A DNA stretch of 64,000 nt from Marinicella algicola (GCF_028401385.1 NZ_JAQOMR010000001.1:994501-1058500), one strand, 5' to 3'. Numbered from the stretch's first letter, positions 1-10,756 are shown. The notes: generated from the letters alone by a model not told the origin. A program made the numbers and translations.

Positions 1-190
1 ACTTCTTCTGGATAATGCGCGCGTCTTCTTCCGGCAATGACAAGAGGTCCGAAACATAGGCGGTCATGTTGCGATCAACCTGAGCGAACAGGTCGACGTC
101 GTGGGGATAGAGCGTATTGTCGAGATCGAAGACCCAGTCGCGGATCGTCTCGAAATCGGAAAGCTCCGGGTGTGTTTTAGGCTTGGTCAT
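1..190 (-). CDS. HAD-family pyrimidine 5'-nucleotidase, N-terminal part
   Basis: The minus strand opens with an ATG at 190 and runs off the window edge after about 63 codons. The visible N-terminus has the HAD motif I core VFDLDNTLYP, whose first aspartate would be the phosphorylated nucleophile, followed by a helical cap-like stretch. In rhizobia a pyrimidine 5'-nucleotidase of this type lies close to argB, which fits the position here. The substrate is inferred from family and context; only the first quarter of the protein is visible, so another HAD hydrolase of the same subfamily is possible. Confidence 0.75.
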   Translation of the reverse strand, partial: MTKPKTHPELSDFETIRDWVFDLDNTLYPHDVDLFAQVDRNMTAYVSDLLSLPEEDARIIQKK

Positions 191-466
191 GGCCTGCTTA
201 TGGCAGAGCAGGCAGGCGAAGGAAACTGCTTTCCGTCAATACCGACGGCTTGCTGTCTTCCGGGACCAACAAGACTGTGCTAAGTCGAAGCCATGAAAAC
301 CGGCATGATCTGTTTCGGCCATTGCGGCGCGGTCATCCTGCAGGACAGAAAGCGCCTGCCGGCCCGGTTTTTCGCAACCTTCTGCAAGACCGCCTGCGGA
401 CGGCGTCTTTCGAGCGTGAACTGACCTCCGTCTTTTCGGTTTCTCACCTCGCAAGGTCTCATCTCC

Positions 467-1381
467 ATGGAACTCTGGATCGGCATTACATTCGCCGCTG
501 CCTTTTTGCAGAACATGCGCTCCACGCTTCAGAAATATCTGAAGGGACGCATGGCAACGCTTGGCTCCACCTTCACCCGTTTCGGCTTCGGTCTGCCCTT
601 TGCCGCGCTCTACTTCGCCATTCTGGCTTTCGGCCTCGACCGGCCGGTGCCGGCGATGAACGGCGATTTCGCCTTCTGGGCGCTGATTGGCGCGGGCGGT
701 CAGATCGGCGCCACCTTTCTGCTGGTCTATCTGTTTTCCTTCCGCAATTTCGTGGTCGGAACCGCCTATTCGCGCACCGAACCGGCGCAGGCGGCCATCC
801 TTGCCTTCGTCTTTTTCGGCGCGACCATCTCGTTTGCCGCCATCGCCGCCATTCTCATATCCATTGCCGGTGTCATGCTGATTTCGCTGTCGCGCAATGA
901 CATGGGGTTCGGCGGGCTCGTCCGTGGGTTGTTGACCCGTACGGCGCTGGTTGGCATCGCGTCGGGCACGCTGTTCGGGCTTTCGGCGGTGTCTTATCGC
1001 GCCGCCTCTCTGTCGCTTGCGCCGAGCCTGCCGCAACCCGATGCGATCATGCAGGCCGCCTACACCCTGGTGATTGTCATCGCCATTCAGACGCTGGCCA
1101 TGCTGTTGTGGATGCTCGCCTTCGACCGGGACGAGCTCATCAAGGTCGCAAAAGCTTGGCGACCGGCGCTTGCCGTCGGGTTCGTCGGCGCGACAGCGTC
1201 CTTTGGCTGGTTTGTTGCTATGACGCTGCAGCAGGCCGCGATCGTCAAGGCGGTGGCGCAGGTGGAAATGCTGTTTTCCTTCGCAACGTCGGTTCTGGTG
1301 TTCAAGGAAAGGATGACGTCGGTGGAGGCGCTTGGCTGCGCGCTGGTCGTGCTCGGCGTGCTGACGCTTCTGCTGGCTTAG
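467..1381 (+). CDS. DMT-superfamily (EamA-type) transporter
   Basis: This 304-residue protein is almost entirely hydrophobic, with about ten membrane segments in two five-helix halves, the usual length and layout of EamA/RhaT drug/metabolite transporters in the inner membrane. The second half (from about residue 145) repeats the first, as expected for two EamA units. The start ATG is at 467, after a 276-base gap that separates it from the divergent nucleotidase gene. The reading frame is intact. The substrate cannot be read from the sequence. A long open frame on the opposite strand (236-1450) is a compositional shadow. Confidence 0.8.
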   Translation: MELWIGITFAAAFLQNMRSTLQKYLKGRMATLGSTFTRFGFGLPFAALYFAILAFGLDRPVPAMNGDFAFWALIGAGGQIGATFLLVYLFSFRNFVVGTAYSRTEPAQAAILAFVFFGATISFAAIAAILISIAGVMLISLSRNDMGFGGLVRGLLTRTALVGIASGTLFGLSAVSYRAASLSLAPSLPQPDAIMQAAYTLVIVIAIQTLAMLLWMLAFDRDELIKVAKAWRPALAVGFVGATASFGWFVAMTLQQAAIVKAVAQVEMLFSFATSVLVFKERMTSVEALGCALVVLGVLTLLLA

Positions 1382-1448
1382 CGGTGATTGACTTGTCCTC
1401 CGCAAGCGGCAAAGGATGGGTAAGGGGACAACCAATCCGCGCGGGGAC

Positions 1449-2929
1449 ATGATGACGGAAGCTTCTGAAGTGCAGGAGACAGCCTATCCGGGCCGCTGGC
1501 TGGCAATGTCGGTGCTGATCGCCGCCGTTTTCATGAACCTGCTCGATGCCACGATCGTCAATGTCGCGCTTCCCTCCATCGGCAAGGATCTCAATGCCCA
1601 CAGCTCGTCGCTGGAATGGATCGTGGCCGGCTATGTGCTGGTGTTCGCGCTGGCGCTGATGCCCTGCGGGCGGCTTGGAGATATCATCGGCAAGAAACGG
1701 ATGTTTCTTCTCGGCGTCGGCTTCTTCACCGTGGCCTCGGCCTGTTCCGGTGCTGCCCCCAACATCGGCACGCTGGTGGTTGCTCGCCTTTGCCAAGGGC
1801 TTGGGGCTGCGATCATGGCGCCGCAGGTGCTGGCGCTGGCTCAGGACATGTTTTCCTCCAAGGAGCGCTCCAGTGCGTTCTCGCTGTTCGGGATCGCAAG
1901 TGGCGTTGCCATTGTGTCAGGTCCCCTGATCGGCGGCTGGCTGATTGCTGTCGATCTGTTCGGGCTCGAATGGCGCTCGATCTTCTACATTAATGTGCCG
2001 GTCGGCATTGCCGCCGTGATCGCCGGCCGCATCCTGATACCGGACATCCCGGCCAGCGAACGGGCGACGCTCGATGTCACGGGCGTGCTGATTATTGCCT
2101 CTGCCTTTGTGTTTTTGATCTTTCCGCTGGTCGAAGCGCGGCGGTTCGGCTGGCCGCTCTGGTGCTTCGCGATGATGATAGCCGCCTTTCCGGTTTTGCC
2201 TCTTTCTATCTGTTCGAGCGCCGGCGCGAGAGGCAGGGCCTTTCCCAGCTTTTGCCGGTTTCGCTGATGCGCAATCATGGCTACATGCTCGGCGGGTTCA
2301 TCGCGCTGATGTTCTATTCCACACCGGCCGGGCTGTTCATGACCTTTGCGATTTTTCTCCAGCAGGGTTTCGGTTTCACGCCGCTTGAGGCTGGCCTGAG
2401 CACGATCCCTTTTCCGCTGGGTACCTTTCTCTCCGCCTTCACCAACAGCCGCCTTTCCGACCGTTTTCTGAAGGGCCGGATTCTTGGTGCCTCGGCGATG
2501 ATGGCGGCGGGTTATCTTCTGTTGTTCTTCGTGGTTCTGCGCGCCGGCCAGAACCTTTCGATTCTTGATTTCGCGCCGCCGCTTTTCATCTGCGGCTTCT
2601 CGCTGGGCATGACGGCATCGCCGTTGTTTCAGACCGTCCTTGCCGATGTGCCGGGGCGCGATGCGGGCTCGGCTTCCGGTGCGCTTCAGGCCATCCAGCA
2701 GGCGGGCAGCGCGCTTGGCGTCGCCATCGCCAGCGCTTTGTTCTTCTCCATCATCGCCGCCCGGCAACAGGCGGGGGCGACGACGGCAGATGCCTATGTC
2801 GCGGGTTTTTCCGCAAGCGTCGGCTATATGGTTTTCGCCATGGCCGCAGTGTTTGTTGCGACTCTGTTCATGCCCGTCGTCAAGGCGTCCGGCGAAAAGC
2901 CGGAAGCCGGCGAGATGATGCTCGGCTGA
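1449..2929 (+). CDS. MFS multidrug exporter, DHA2-like (apparent frameshift)
   Basis: An inner-membrane major facilitator superfamily exporter of the EmrB/QacA (DHA2) kind. It has motif D1-like MNLLDATIVNVALPSI in TM1, then motif A GRLGDIIGKKRMF after TM2 and motif C-like SGPLIGGW in TM5. The first frame ends near 2267, and the second half continues in another frame from about 2200 (through SFYLFERRRE) to 2929, so one base appears to be missing near 2195-2200. Reading through gives about 490 residues, normal for the family. ATG at 1416 is an alternative start in the same frame. The next gene is a close paralogue with a break at nearly the same place. Confidence 0.72.
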
Positions 2930-2976
2930 ACACCCCTGCCGTGCCAATTGACTTTTGCAGTATCCTCGCCCAATTG

Positions 2977-4509
2977 ATGGCGACCCACAATAACCAAGCG
3001 GAGAACCCTTTGGCTTCCAGTCCGACGGAAACCGCGCCGCAAGGCGCGATGGCCGAGCAGCATCCGGGTCGATGGACGGCGCTTGCCGTTCTGCTTTCGG
3101 CCGTGTTCATGAACATGCTCGACGTTACCATCGTCAATGTTGCGCTGCCGTCGATCCAGGAGGGTTTGAACGCCTCGAACTCCGCCATCGAATGGATTGT
3201 CGCCGGCTACGTGCTGATGTTCGCGCTTGCGCTGCTGCCGTTCGGAAGGCTTGGCGATATCGTCGGCAAGAAGACCATGTTCCTGGTCGGGGTTGCCAGC
3301 TTCACGCTCGGTTCGGCGCTTTGCGGTCTGTCTCATACGACGCTGATGCTGGTTTTGGCTCGGCTGTTTCAAGGCTTTTCGGCGGCAATGATGACACCGC
3401 AGGTGCTGGCGCTGACGACGGTGATGTTTGCTCCGCACGAACGCGCCAGGGCTTTCAGCTTTTTCGGCATGATGGCAGGGATTGCCACTGTCAGCGGGCC
3501 AATCATCGGCGGGTTTCTGGTCGAGCACAGCCTGTTCGGCCTTGGCTGGCGTGCTATCTTCCTGATCAATCTGCCGATCGGACTGTTTGCGATCATCGCC
3601 GGTGCGAAGCTTGTGCCATCCACGCCGCGCCGGGCCGATACGCGCAATGATTATCTTGGTATTGTGCTGATTGCCGTTGCCATGTTCATGCTGATCTTTC
3701 CGCTGGTGGAAGGTCGCACCTTCGGCTGGCCGTTCTGGTGCTTTGCGATGATGATCGGGGCCGTTCCTGTGCTCGCAGCCTTTGTCATCTGGCAGCGGCG
3801 GCAGAATGCCAGGGCAAGCCGCAGCTGCTCTCTTTCAGCTCATGAAGAACCGCAACTTCATGGTTGGCGGATCGATGGCGCTGTTCTTCTTTTCAACGCT
3901 GCCGGGGTTTTTCCTGTGCCTTGCGATGTTTTTGCAGGTCGGCTTCGGTTTCTCTCCGCTGAAATCAGGCCTGACCACCGTGCCGTTCTCGCTTGGCGTT
4001 TTCGCTGCTTCGCTGATCAGCGGGCGGATCGGCCAGCACTTCCTGAAACTTCGGGTGATCGTCGGTATCGCGTTGCTTGGGGGCGGTATGTTCTGGCTCA
4101 GGCTCTACGTGCTCGGTGTTGGTGACGAGGTTGCGCGCTGGTCGCTGTTCATGCCGCTGATCGTGTCCGGACTTGGCCTCGGGATCGCGATTGCCTCGAT
4201 CTTCCAGCTTGTGCTGGCAGGCGTCCCCCATGAGGAGGCGGGTTCGGCCTCCGGCGCGCTTCAGGCCGTCCAGCAGCTGGGCGGCGCGTTCGGGATCGCG
4301 ATTGTTAGCGGCATCTTTTTGCCCGCCTTGGCATGATGATGCAGGCTGGCGCGGACAATCACCCGGCCTATGTCAGCGCTTTTGCCATGGCGCTGATCTA
4401 CAATCTCGCGGCATATGTTGTGGTTATTGCGTTGACGCTGCTTTTGACCTCGGAGCGAAAGCCCGCCGCACCGGTTGCCGCAAAGCAAAACGCCCCGCAC
4501 ATTGCATGA
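2977..4509 (+). CDS. MFS multidrug exporter, DHA2-like, tandem paralogue (two apparent frameshifts)
   Basis: A second DHA2-type MFS exporter, clearly homologous to the preceding gene (MNMLDVTIVNVALPSI in TM1, GRLGDIVGKKTMF motif A, SGPIIGGF in TM5). Frame breaks lie near 3820 and near 4315. Reading through both restores the last two membrane helices and a hydrophilic tail ending in NAPHIA at 4509. The second break is in a run of five T that should be six, which looks like a homopolymer base-call error. Paired tandem MFS paralogues suggest a local duplication; substrates are unknown. The start is uncertain, with ATG at 3049 also possible. Confidence 0.7.
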
Positions 4510-4517
4510 GCGGGGCG
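4483..4517 (-). terminator. Rho-independent terminator of argB
   Basis: On the minus strand GCGGGGC-type arms of 8 bp (4491-4498 and 4510-4517) enclose an 11-base loop and are followed by a T-rich tract (TTTTGCTTTG). It lies 28 bases after the argB stop and overlaps the 3' end of the convergent MFS gene. Confidence 0.75.
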
Positions 4518-4544
4518 CTGATATTCAAACGGTGAGGCAGAAGG

Positions 4545-5446
4545 TCAGGGCACGATCAGCGTGCCTGCGCCACCCTTGGTCAGAATTTCGAGCAGGACCG
4601 AATGCTTGACCTTGCCATTGAGGATGACGACGCCCTCGACACCAGCCTCGATCGCTTCGATACAGGTCTCGACCTTCGGGATCATGCCGCCGGAAATGGT
4701 GCCGTCGAGGATCAGCTTGCGGGCCTCGGCAACGGAAAGCTCCTTGATCAATTCACCTTGTTTGTCGAGCACGCCGGGAACATCTGTCAGGAACAACAGG
4801 CGTGTTGCGCGCAAGGCACCGGCAATGGCACCGGCAAAGGTGTCGGCGTTGATATTATAGGTGTGACCATCATTGCCGGGGGCCACCGGAGCGATGACCG
4901 GGATCATTTCCGATTTCGCCAGAAGATCGAGCAGGGTGGTATCGACGGTATCGACCTCACCGACAAAGCCAAGATCGAGAACGCGCTCGATATTGAGTCG
5001 GGGTCAATCACGGTCTTCTTGGCCTTATTGGCAAACACCATGTTGCCGTCCTTGCCGCAAAGGCCGATCGCCCATTCACCGGTCTGGTTGATCAGCGCGA
5101 CGATTTCCTTGTTGATCGAACCGGCAAGCACCATTTCGACAATCTCGACGGTCGCCTGATCGGTGACCCGCAGGCCGCCCTCGAATTTGGATTCGATCCC
5201 CATTCGCTTCAGCATGTTGCCGATCTGCGGTCCGCCGCCGTGAACCACGATCGGGTTGACGCCCGACTGTTTCAAAAGCGCGACGTCGCTGGCGAAGGCC
5301 TGGCCGAGTTCAGCATCGCCCATGGCGTGACCGCCATATTTCACGACGATGGTCTTGTTCTCGTATTTCTGCATATAGGGCAGCGCCTGCACCAGCAGAC
5401 GTGCCTGAACTTCGCTTTCCGACAATGACATGGAATACCCCGGCAT
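4545..5446 (-). CDS. argB: Acetylglutamate kinase (apparent frameshift)
   Basis: ArgB phosphorylates N-acetyl-L-glutamate with ATP, the second step of arginine synthesis, in the cytoplasm. The N-terminal half shows the family's KYGGHAMGD and [10 protein letters not shown] glycine loops; the C-terminal half shows [12 protein letters not shown] and the LTDVPGV segment of the ATP site. The two halves lie in different frames that meet near 4995-5003 (DPDS then [16 protein letters not shown]), so one base appears to be missing. Joined, the product is about 300 residues, as expected. ATG at 5446 is preferred because AAGGATC lies just upstream; ATG at 5431 is the alternative. An enzyme needed for arginine prototrophy makes a sequencing error likely. 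Confidence 0.93.
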
Positions 5447-5586
5447 GCTTTGATCCTTGCGGCCTTTTAGCGCATCCCGGCGGCTTAGTGAATATTCGAC
5501 CGTGAACTATTGCGCAGGCCTAGACTTGCCGAAGGTATGCTGCGCCCTATAACGTTTGGATTAACGGGAAGGGGATCCGGGCATTG

Positions 5587-6125
5587 ATGGCAAATGATGA
5601 TCTTGGCGCACTGCTTGCGCGCGTTGCCCTTAAGGACCGACAGTCCTTCGACCAGCTTTATGAAACAGCCAGTCCGAAACTTTTTGCGATCTGTCTTCGT
5701 ATTCTGGGCGATCGCGGTGAAGCGGAAGACGCCCTCCAGGACATTTTCGTGCGGATCTGGCAGCGCGCCGGCACATTTGCGGCCGATGGCCGTTCGTCGG
5801 CCGGTTGGCTGGCGACCGTTGCGCGAAACCATGCGATTGATCGTTTGCGGCAGAAAAACCGGCCGCGCGAGATATCGATACCGTGCACGACCTTGCCGAC
5901 GAGGATGACAGTCCTGAAGATCATGCCCATCTTGCAGGCGAGGGCCGCCGGATCGACAGCTGCATGCAGCAGCTGAAACCGGAATGGGCTTCAGCCGTCA
6001 GGGAAGCCTATGTGCGCGGTTTGAGCTATAATGAACTGGCGGAACGCAATAACGTGCCGCTTAATACAATGCGGACATGGCTGCGTCGCAGCCTCCTGAA
6101 ACTGAAAGAGTGTCTGGAAGCATGA
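5587..6125 (+). CDS. ECF-family RNA polymerase sigma factor (apparent frameshift)
   Basis: An extracytoplasmic-function sigma-70 factor of about 179 residues. Region 2 is seen as YETASPKLFAICLRILGD and AEDALQDIFVRIWQR, and region 4 as LSYNELAERNNVPLNTMRTW, a helix-turn-helix for the -35 element. The halves are in different frames meeting near 5875 (RQKNRPRE then DTVHDLADED). The stop overlaps the start of the next gene (ATGA), which is a predicted anti-sigma factor. The pair and the fasciclin gene behind it form a unit like those known in rhizobia, probably autoregulated and released by an envelope signal; the signal itself is unknown. Confidence 0.87.
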
Positions 6126-6832
6126 AGAGGCCGACACAACAGGAAGGCGGAAAGCCCGAAGACGAAATGCTCGCCGGCGAATATGTCATCGGTGCGCTTT
6201 CGGCTGCCGAGCGACGCGACGTTGAGGCGCGGATCGCAAGCGAACCTCTCTTCGCCGCCAGGGTGCGCGACTGGCAGCAAAGCTTGAGCCGCTCGACGCG
6301 GCCTATGGCGCCGAAACGCCGCCGAAAGCGGTCTATCGCGAAATCGAACGCAGGCTCTTTCCAGAAGACAAACGCGCGCGCGTATCGCTCCCGGCGCGTC
6401 TCTGGGGCTCTGCGGCGCTCTGGCGCGGGGTTGCGGCGATTGCAGTCATCGCTGCGGTTGCCTTCACCGTCTACAATGAGCAGATGGCAACACCGCAGAC
6501 GACATTGCTTGCCGAGCTCAGCGGTCCGGACAATGCCGTCAATCTCGTCGCCCGGTATAATGCCCGTAGCGGTCAGGTCTCGCTGACGCCGGTTGCCGCC
6601 GGCGCGCCGGATGAAAAATCGCTCGAACTCTGGCTGATCGAAGGTGACGATCCGGCGATCTCCCTTGGCGTTCTCCCGCAAACAGGTGAGGGTAAACTCA
6701 TCGTGCCGCGTGATATCAGCGACCGGATCGGTGCAGGGACTTTTTGCGATCAGTATCGAGCCTTATGGCGGGTCTCCGACTGGAACGGCGACCGGGCCGG
6801 TGATTGCGGTCGGAGAGCTGAGGTCGCTTTAA
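6122..6832 (+). CDS. Anti-sigma factor, RskA-like (two apparent frameshifts)
   Basis: The start ATG overlaps the sigma-factor stop. The N-terminal zone (EDEMLAGEYVIGALSAAERR) matches the cytoplasmic anti-sigma domain that binds the sigma factor. A single membrane helix follows (ALWRGVAAIAVIAAVAFTVY, about residue 105), and the periplasmic C-terminal part ends in an EPYGGSPTGTATGPVIAVGEL segment typical of anti-sigma-K domains. Frame changes near 6283 and near 6740 must be read through; together they give about 236 residues, the usual length. The protein would hold the sigma factor at the membrane until a stress signal arrives. Confidence 0.82.
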
Positions 6833-6963
6833 AACATCTTAAAATCAATAACTTGAAGAAAAATTCAAAAAAACTGAAACTCTTTGGCCAAGGTCTCCGT
6901 CAATTGTTTCATCCCCGGCGCCAGGAGGGCACCGGGAGACATGAAAGACCTAGAGGAGACTAT

Positions 6964-7522
6964 CATGCTGAACACCTTCAAGACCACCGCCCTTGCCGCC
7001 ACGCTGATCGGTGGCTCTGCCATCGCAGCCTTTGCTGCCAATCCGATGGTTGGCGGTGCCGAGATGTATCCCGACAAGAACATCGTCGAAAACGCCATGA
7101 ACTCCGAGGACCACACCACGTTGGTGGCCGCAGTCAAGGCTGCTGGCCTCGTCGAAACGCTGCAGGGTGAAGGGCCGTTCACTGTTTTTGCCCCGACCAA
7201 TGCGGCCTTTGCCGATCTGCCGGATGGCACGGTTGACGAACTGCTGATGCCGGGAAACAAGGAAGCGCTTGCCAAGGTGCTGACCTGCCATGTGGTTTCC
7301 GCCGATGCCATGGCGTCTGCCATTCAGCAGATGATTTCTGATGATGGCGGCGCACATGATGTGCCGACTGTCGGCGGCTGCACGCTGAGTGCGACCGAAA
7401 TGGACGGCATGATCACGCTGACCGACGAAAACGGCCGTACGGCAAAGGTCACGATTGCCGATGTCGAACAGTCAAACGGCGTCATCCACGTCATCGATAC
7501 GGTGCTTCTGCCCGCAAGCTGA
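6964..7522 (+). CDS. Fasciclin (FAS1) domain exported protein
   Basis: A 185-residue exported protein: residues 1-24 are a cleavable signal peptide ending AIAAFAA, and the rest is one FAS1 domain with the conserved GPFTVFAPTNAAF (H1 region) and a C-terminal NGVIHVIDTVLLP (H2 region). FAS1 domains mediate adhesion or carbohydrate binding at the envelope. The start at 6964 is chosen for the AGAGGAG ribosome site; an in-frame upstream start at 6884 would add non-conserved residues before the signal peptide. It follows the sigma/anti-sigma pair after about 130 bases and is a likely target of that sigma factor, but I did not identify the promoter. Confidence 0.88.
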
Positions 7523-7597
7523 TCACCCCACATCCATCTGCCTGACCGGGCGTCTCATCAGACCCGGCAGGTGAGCGCCCAATGGACCGCTCACTTG

Positions 7598-7625
7598 GAA
7601 CCGCCTCCCCGGGCGGTTCTTTTTG
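7598..7625 (+). terminator. Rho-independent terminator after fasciclin gene
   Basis: Arms GAACCGCC and GGCGGTTC enclose a C/G-rich loop and are followed by five T. It lies 76 bases after the fasciclin stop and just before the convergent engB stop, so it probably closes the fasciclin unit. Confidence 0.85.
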
Positions 7626-7628
7626 CGT

Positions 7629-8280
7629 TCAACCGGCCACGGTTTCCTGGATCGCCTGCCGCAATGTATCGAGGCCGGCATTCTTTTCCGAGGAGGTGGC
7701 GATAATGCCGGGGAAGGCGGCCGGATGCTTGCGGGTTTTCTCCGCCGTGGCGATGAGAAGTTTTTCAACAGCCGGTGGCTTGATCTTGTCCGTCTTGGTC
7801 AACACGATCTGATAGGAAACGGCGGCCTTGTCGAGAAGATCGAGCACGTCGTCGTCATTCTTCTTGATGCCATGGCGGGCATCGATCAGCAGGTAGACGC
7901 GTTTCAGAGTGGCGCGCCCACGCAGATAATCAAACACAAGCTTGGTCCACAGATCGACCTGCTCCTTGGGGGCCTTGGCATAGCCATAGCCGGGCATATC
8001 CACAAGCGCCATTGGCGGCAGATCCTGATCGTCGCCGGAATAGCCGTCGGGGACGAGAATAATTGAGTTCTTGGGTTCGGCCCGGCGTGTTGGATGTGCG
8101 CGCCAGACCCTTCCGGGTCAGAAGCGCATTGATCAACGATGATTTTCCGACATTGGAGCGGCCTGCGAAGGCGACTTCGGGTGGGCCCTCCGGTGGCAGG
8201 AACTTCATCGACGGCACTCCGCGGATGAAGATCCACGGGCGGGCGAACAGGGCGGCGTCTTGGTCGATGGGCTGGGTCAT
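7629..8280 (-). CDS. engB: Ribosome biogenesis GTPase YihA/EngB (apparent frameshift)
   Basis: EngB is an essential GTPase for 50S subunit assembly. The G1 loop [14 protein letters not shown], the G2-region [14 protein letters not shown]3 [10 protein letters not shown] and G4 LTKTDK are all visible. The first three elements and the last two lie in different frames meeting near 8058, where one extra base is present after ELNY. Reading through restores about 217 residues. The gene sits downstream of yidC on the same strand, the usual rhizobial order. Because the gene is normally indispensable, a sequencing error is the likely cause of the break. Confidence 0.93.
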
Positions 8281-8403
8281 GTCCGTTTCTTATCATAAGA
8301 AAAGCCCGGCAATACTGCCGGGCGAGAGTATTGCCGGTCTTGAGCCGGCAATACAGATATTCAGGCGGTCAGTCCCGGTAAAGGCCGGAACCGCGTCTTG
8401 CGT

Positions 8404-10206
8404 CTATTCCGAAGCCGCTGGCTTCTTGCGGCGGAACACGCCCTTCAGATTATCGAACAATTCGATCTTGACGCCGTGACGCTTCATGATGATCGACTGC
8501 TGCAGGATCGAGAGCGTGTTGTTCCATGCGTAGTAGATCACCAGACCGGCCGGGAACTGTGCCAGCATATAGGTGAAGACCACCGGCATCCAGTTGAAGA
8601 TCATCGCCTGGGTCTTGTCCGGCGGTGTCGGGTTCATGCGCATCTGCACCCACATGGTGACGCCCATGATCAGCGGCCAGGCGCCGATCATCAGCGCGGT
8701 CGGAACGCTCCAGGGCAACAGGCCGAACAGGTTGAAGACGCTGGTCGGGTCAGGTGCCGAAAGGTCCTGGATCCACCCGAAGAATGGCGCGTGACGCATT
8801 TCAATGGTGACGTAGAGCACCTTGTAGAGCGCGAAGAAGATCGGGATCTGCAGCAATACTGGCCAGCAGCCAGCCACCGGATTGATCTTTTCCTTTTTGT
8901 AAAGCTCCATCATGGCCTTCTGCAGGCCCATCTTGTCGTCGCCAAACTGTTCCTTCAGCTCGGTCATCTTCGGCTGCATGCGCTTCATGTTGGCCATGGA
9001 GGCATACTGCTTGGAGGCGAGCGGGAAGAACAGAAGCTTGATGATGACGGTGGTGATCAGGATTGCGACGCCGAAATTTCCAACATGACGGTAGATGTAA
9101 TCCATCAGCTGGAACAGCGGCTTGGTGATGAAGAACAGCCAGCCCCAGTCGATCATGCGGTCGAACAGCGGGATATTGAGCTGGTCCTGATACTGGGTCA
9201 GGACGTTGGTTTCCTTGGCGCCAGCGAAAACCATGGTCTTCAGATCTGCCGCCTGTCCGGCCGCAATCGTCAGCGGCTGGTTGTCGGAATAGTCCGCCTG
9301 ATAGCGCGCGCGCCCGTCCTCAAAATGCGAGAACCGCACGTCGTAGTTCATGTCGGCCTGCGGAACGATCGCCGTTCCCCAGTATTTGTCGGTAACGCCG
9401 AACCAGCCACCATTGGAGCCGCTGTAGGTCTCGTTTTCCTTGCCGATATTCTTGTAGGTGTCTTCGGTGATGCCGGCATCGGGAGACATTACGCCGAGGA
9501 AGCCTTCATGCAGAACCCAGGCCGACGGTCTCGTCCGGGAGGTTGAAGCGGGTGATGCGACCGTAGGGGTTGACGGTCACCTGCTTGTCGGAGCTGTTGG
9601 TGACCTTGTCGTCCACCGTGATCATGTAGTTATCGTCGATGGAAAACGTACGGAGGAATGTCAGTCCGCTGTCATTGGTATAGGAGATTTCGACCGGCGT
9701 GGACGGTGTCAGCGTGTCGCCGCTTTTCAGCGTCCACACGGTCTGTGGTCCTGGGACTTTGCCCGAGTTTTCGCCCTGGACGAAGCCCAGTTCGGCGAAA
9801 TAACCGTTTTCGGTGTTGGCCGGGCTGAACAGCGTGACGATCGGGCTCTTGGGATCCACGGTGACGTGGTAATCCTTCAGCTTGATGTCGTCGATGCGGG
9901 CGCCTGCAAGGTTGATCGAGCCCGAGAGCGAGGGCGTATCGATCTTCACCCGTGGTGCGGTTTCCTGCTGCGCACCGGCCTGCGAGAACACGGCATCGCC
10001 ACCGGCAGCCGGCGTCCCGGCGAGGTGCCCGCGCCGGTGTTTTTGTTGGTGGAAACCGTCTGTTCCTGTACCGCCTGCTGCTGTGCGGCCAGCTCCTGCG
10101 CGGCGCGCTGCTCTTCAAGGCGCGGGCCCATATACAGGAATTGCCAGGCCAGAACGACCAGGACCGTGAGAGCGATCGCAATGATAGAATTGCGGTTATT
10201 TTCCAT
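8404..10206 (-). CDS. yidC: Membrane protein insertase YidC (two apparent frameshifts)
   Basis: YidC inserts and folds inner-membrane proteins. The N-terminus is a signal-anchor helix (SIIAIALTVLVVLAWQFLYM, about residue 8). A periplasmic beta-supersandwich domain follows (SGSINLAGARIDDIKLKDY onward), and the C-terminal 60KD_IMP domain carries PLASKQYASMANMKRMQPKM, the KKEKINPVAGCWPVLLQIPIF loop and the last helices to a basic tail. Frame breaks near 10017 and near 9510 separate these parts; joined they give about 600 residues, the normal length in alphaproteobacteria. The start ATG at 10206 follows the rnpA stop by one base, so the genes are transcribed together. Confidence 0.95.
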
Positions 10207-10207
10207 C

Positions 10208-10601
10208 TTATCTTCCTGGTGCGGACGCCGTCCGGCTCCGTCCGGTTCGCGGCGATTTTGAAATCCGTGATTCCAGCTCATCTGTGAGCCTCTCGAAGGA
10301 GGCGCCAAGCACCTCCCGACGGCCCACAACGACATAATCGCAACCGGGTTGCATTGCAAATGCGCCCTTGAGACGCACAGCCTCTTTCAGCCGGCGACGC
10401 ATTCTGTTGCGCTCGACGGCGTTTCCTGCCTTTTGGTCACAGTAAAACCGACGCGGGGCCCGGAAGAGGGATCGCGTCGGTCGAGTACTTCCAGCAGAAA
10501 CAGCGGGCCTTTCCGCCGTTCGCCTTTTGAACGGCCAGAAATTGCGGGCGGGTCTTGAGCCGCCCGACAACCGTTTCGGTTTGTTTATCCGGCCCGGCCA
10601 T
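10208..10601 (-). CDS. rnpA: Ribonuclease P protein component (two apparent frameshifts)
   Basis: RnpA is the protein subunit of RNase P, which trims the 5' ends of tRNA precursors. The C-terminal third has the RNR signature [19 protein letters not shown]. Upstream, the family's [12 protein letters not shown] and [24 protein letters not shown] segments are found only by switching frame near 10523 and near 10435, both beside short homopolymer runs. The start ATG at 10601 gives about 131 residues. It lies 14 bases after rpmH and one base before yidC, the standard operon. Confidence 0.9.
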
Positions 10602-10615
10602 CAGGGCTGAAGCCC

Positions 10616-10756
10616 TTAAGCCGAAAGACGCTTGCGACCGCGTGCGCGGCGGGCTGCGAGAACTTTCTGGCCGCCTTTCGTTGCCATGCGCGAGCGGAAG
10701 CCGTGGCGACGTTTGCGAACAAGCTTGGAAGGCTGATAGGTACGCTTGGTAGACAT
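10616..10756 (-). CDS. rpmH: 50S ribosomal protein L34
   Basis: A 46-residue basic protein starting [12 protein letters not shown] and continuing with [17 protein letters not shown] and [11 protein letters not shown], which matches L34 throughout and is intact. It is the first gene of the rpmH-rnpA-yidC operon and has a strong promoter about 120 bases upstream. It is too short to stand out as an open frame but unmistakable in sequence. Confidence 0.97.
   Translation of the reverse strand: MSTKRTYQPSKLVRKRRHGFRSRMATKGGQKVLAARRARGRKRLSA

Noticed and set aside
236..1450. 404-residue open frame on the minus strand
   Set aside because: It lies antisense to the DMT transporter, has a low-complexity Arg/His/Gln-rich composition and no domain; a G+C-driven shadow.
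1985..2947. 320-residue minus-strand open frame
   Set aside because: Antisense to the first MFS exporter, with shadow-type composition and no start signals.
4545..10601. Interpretation of argB, engB, yidC and rnpA as true pseudogenes
   Set aside because: Loss of several essential genes in a row is implausible, and one-base corrections restore each fully.
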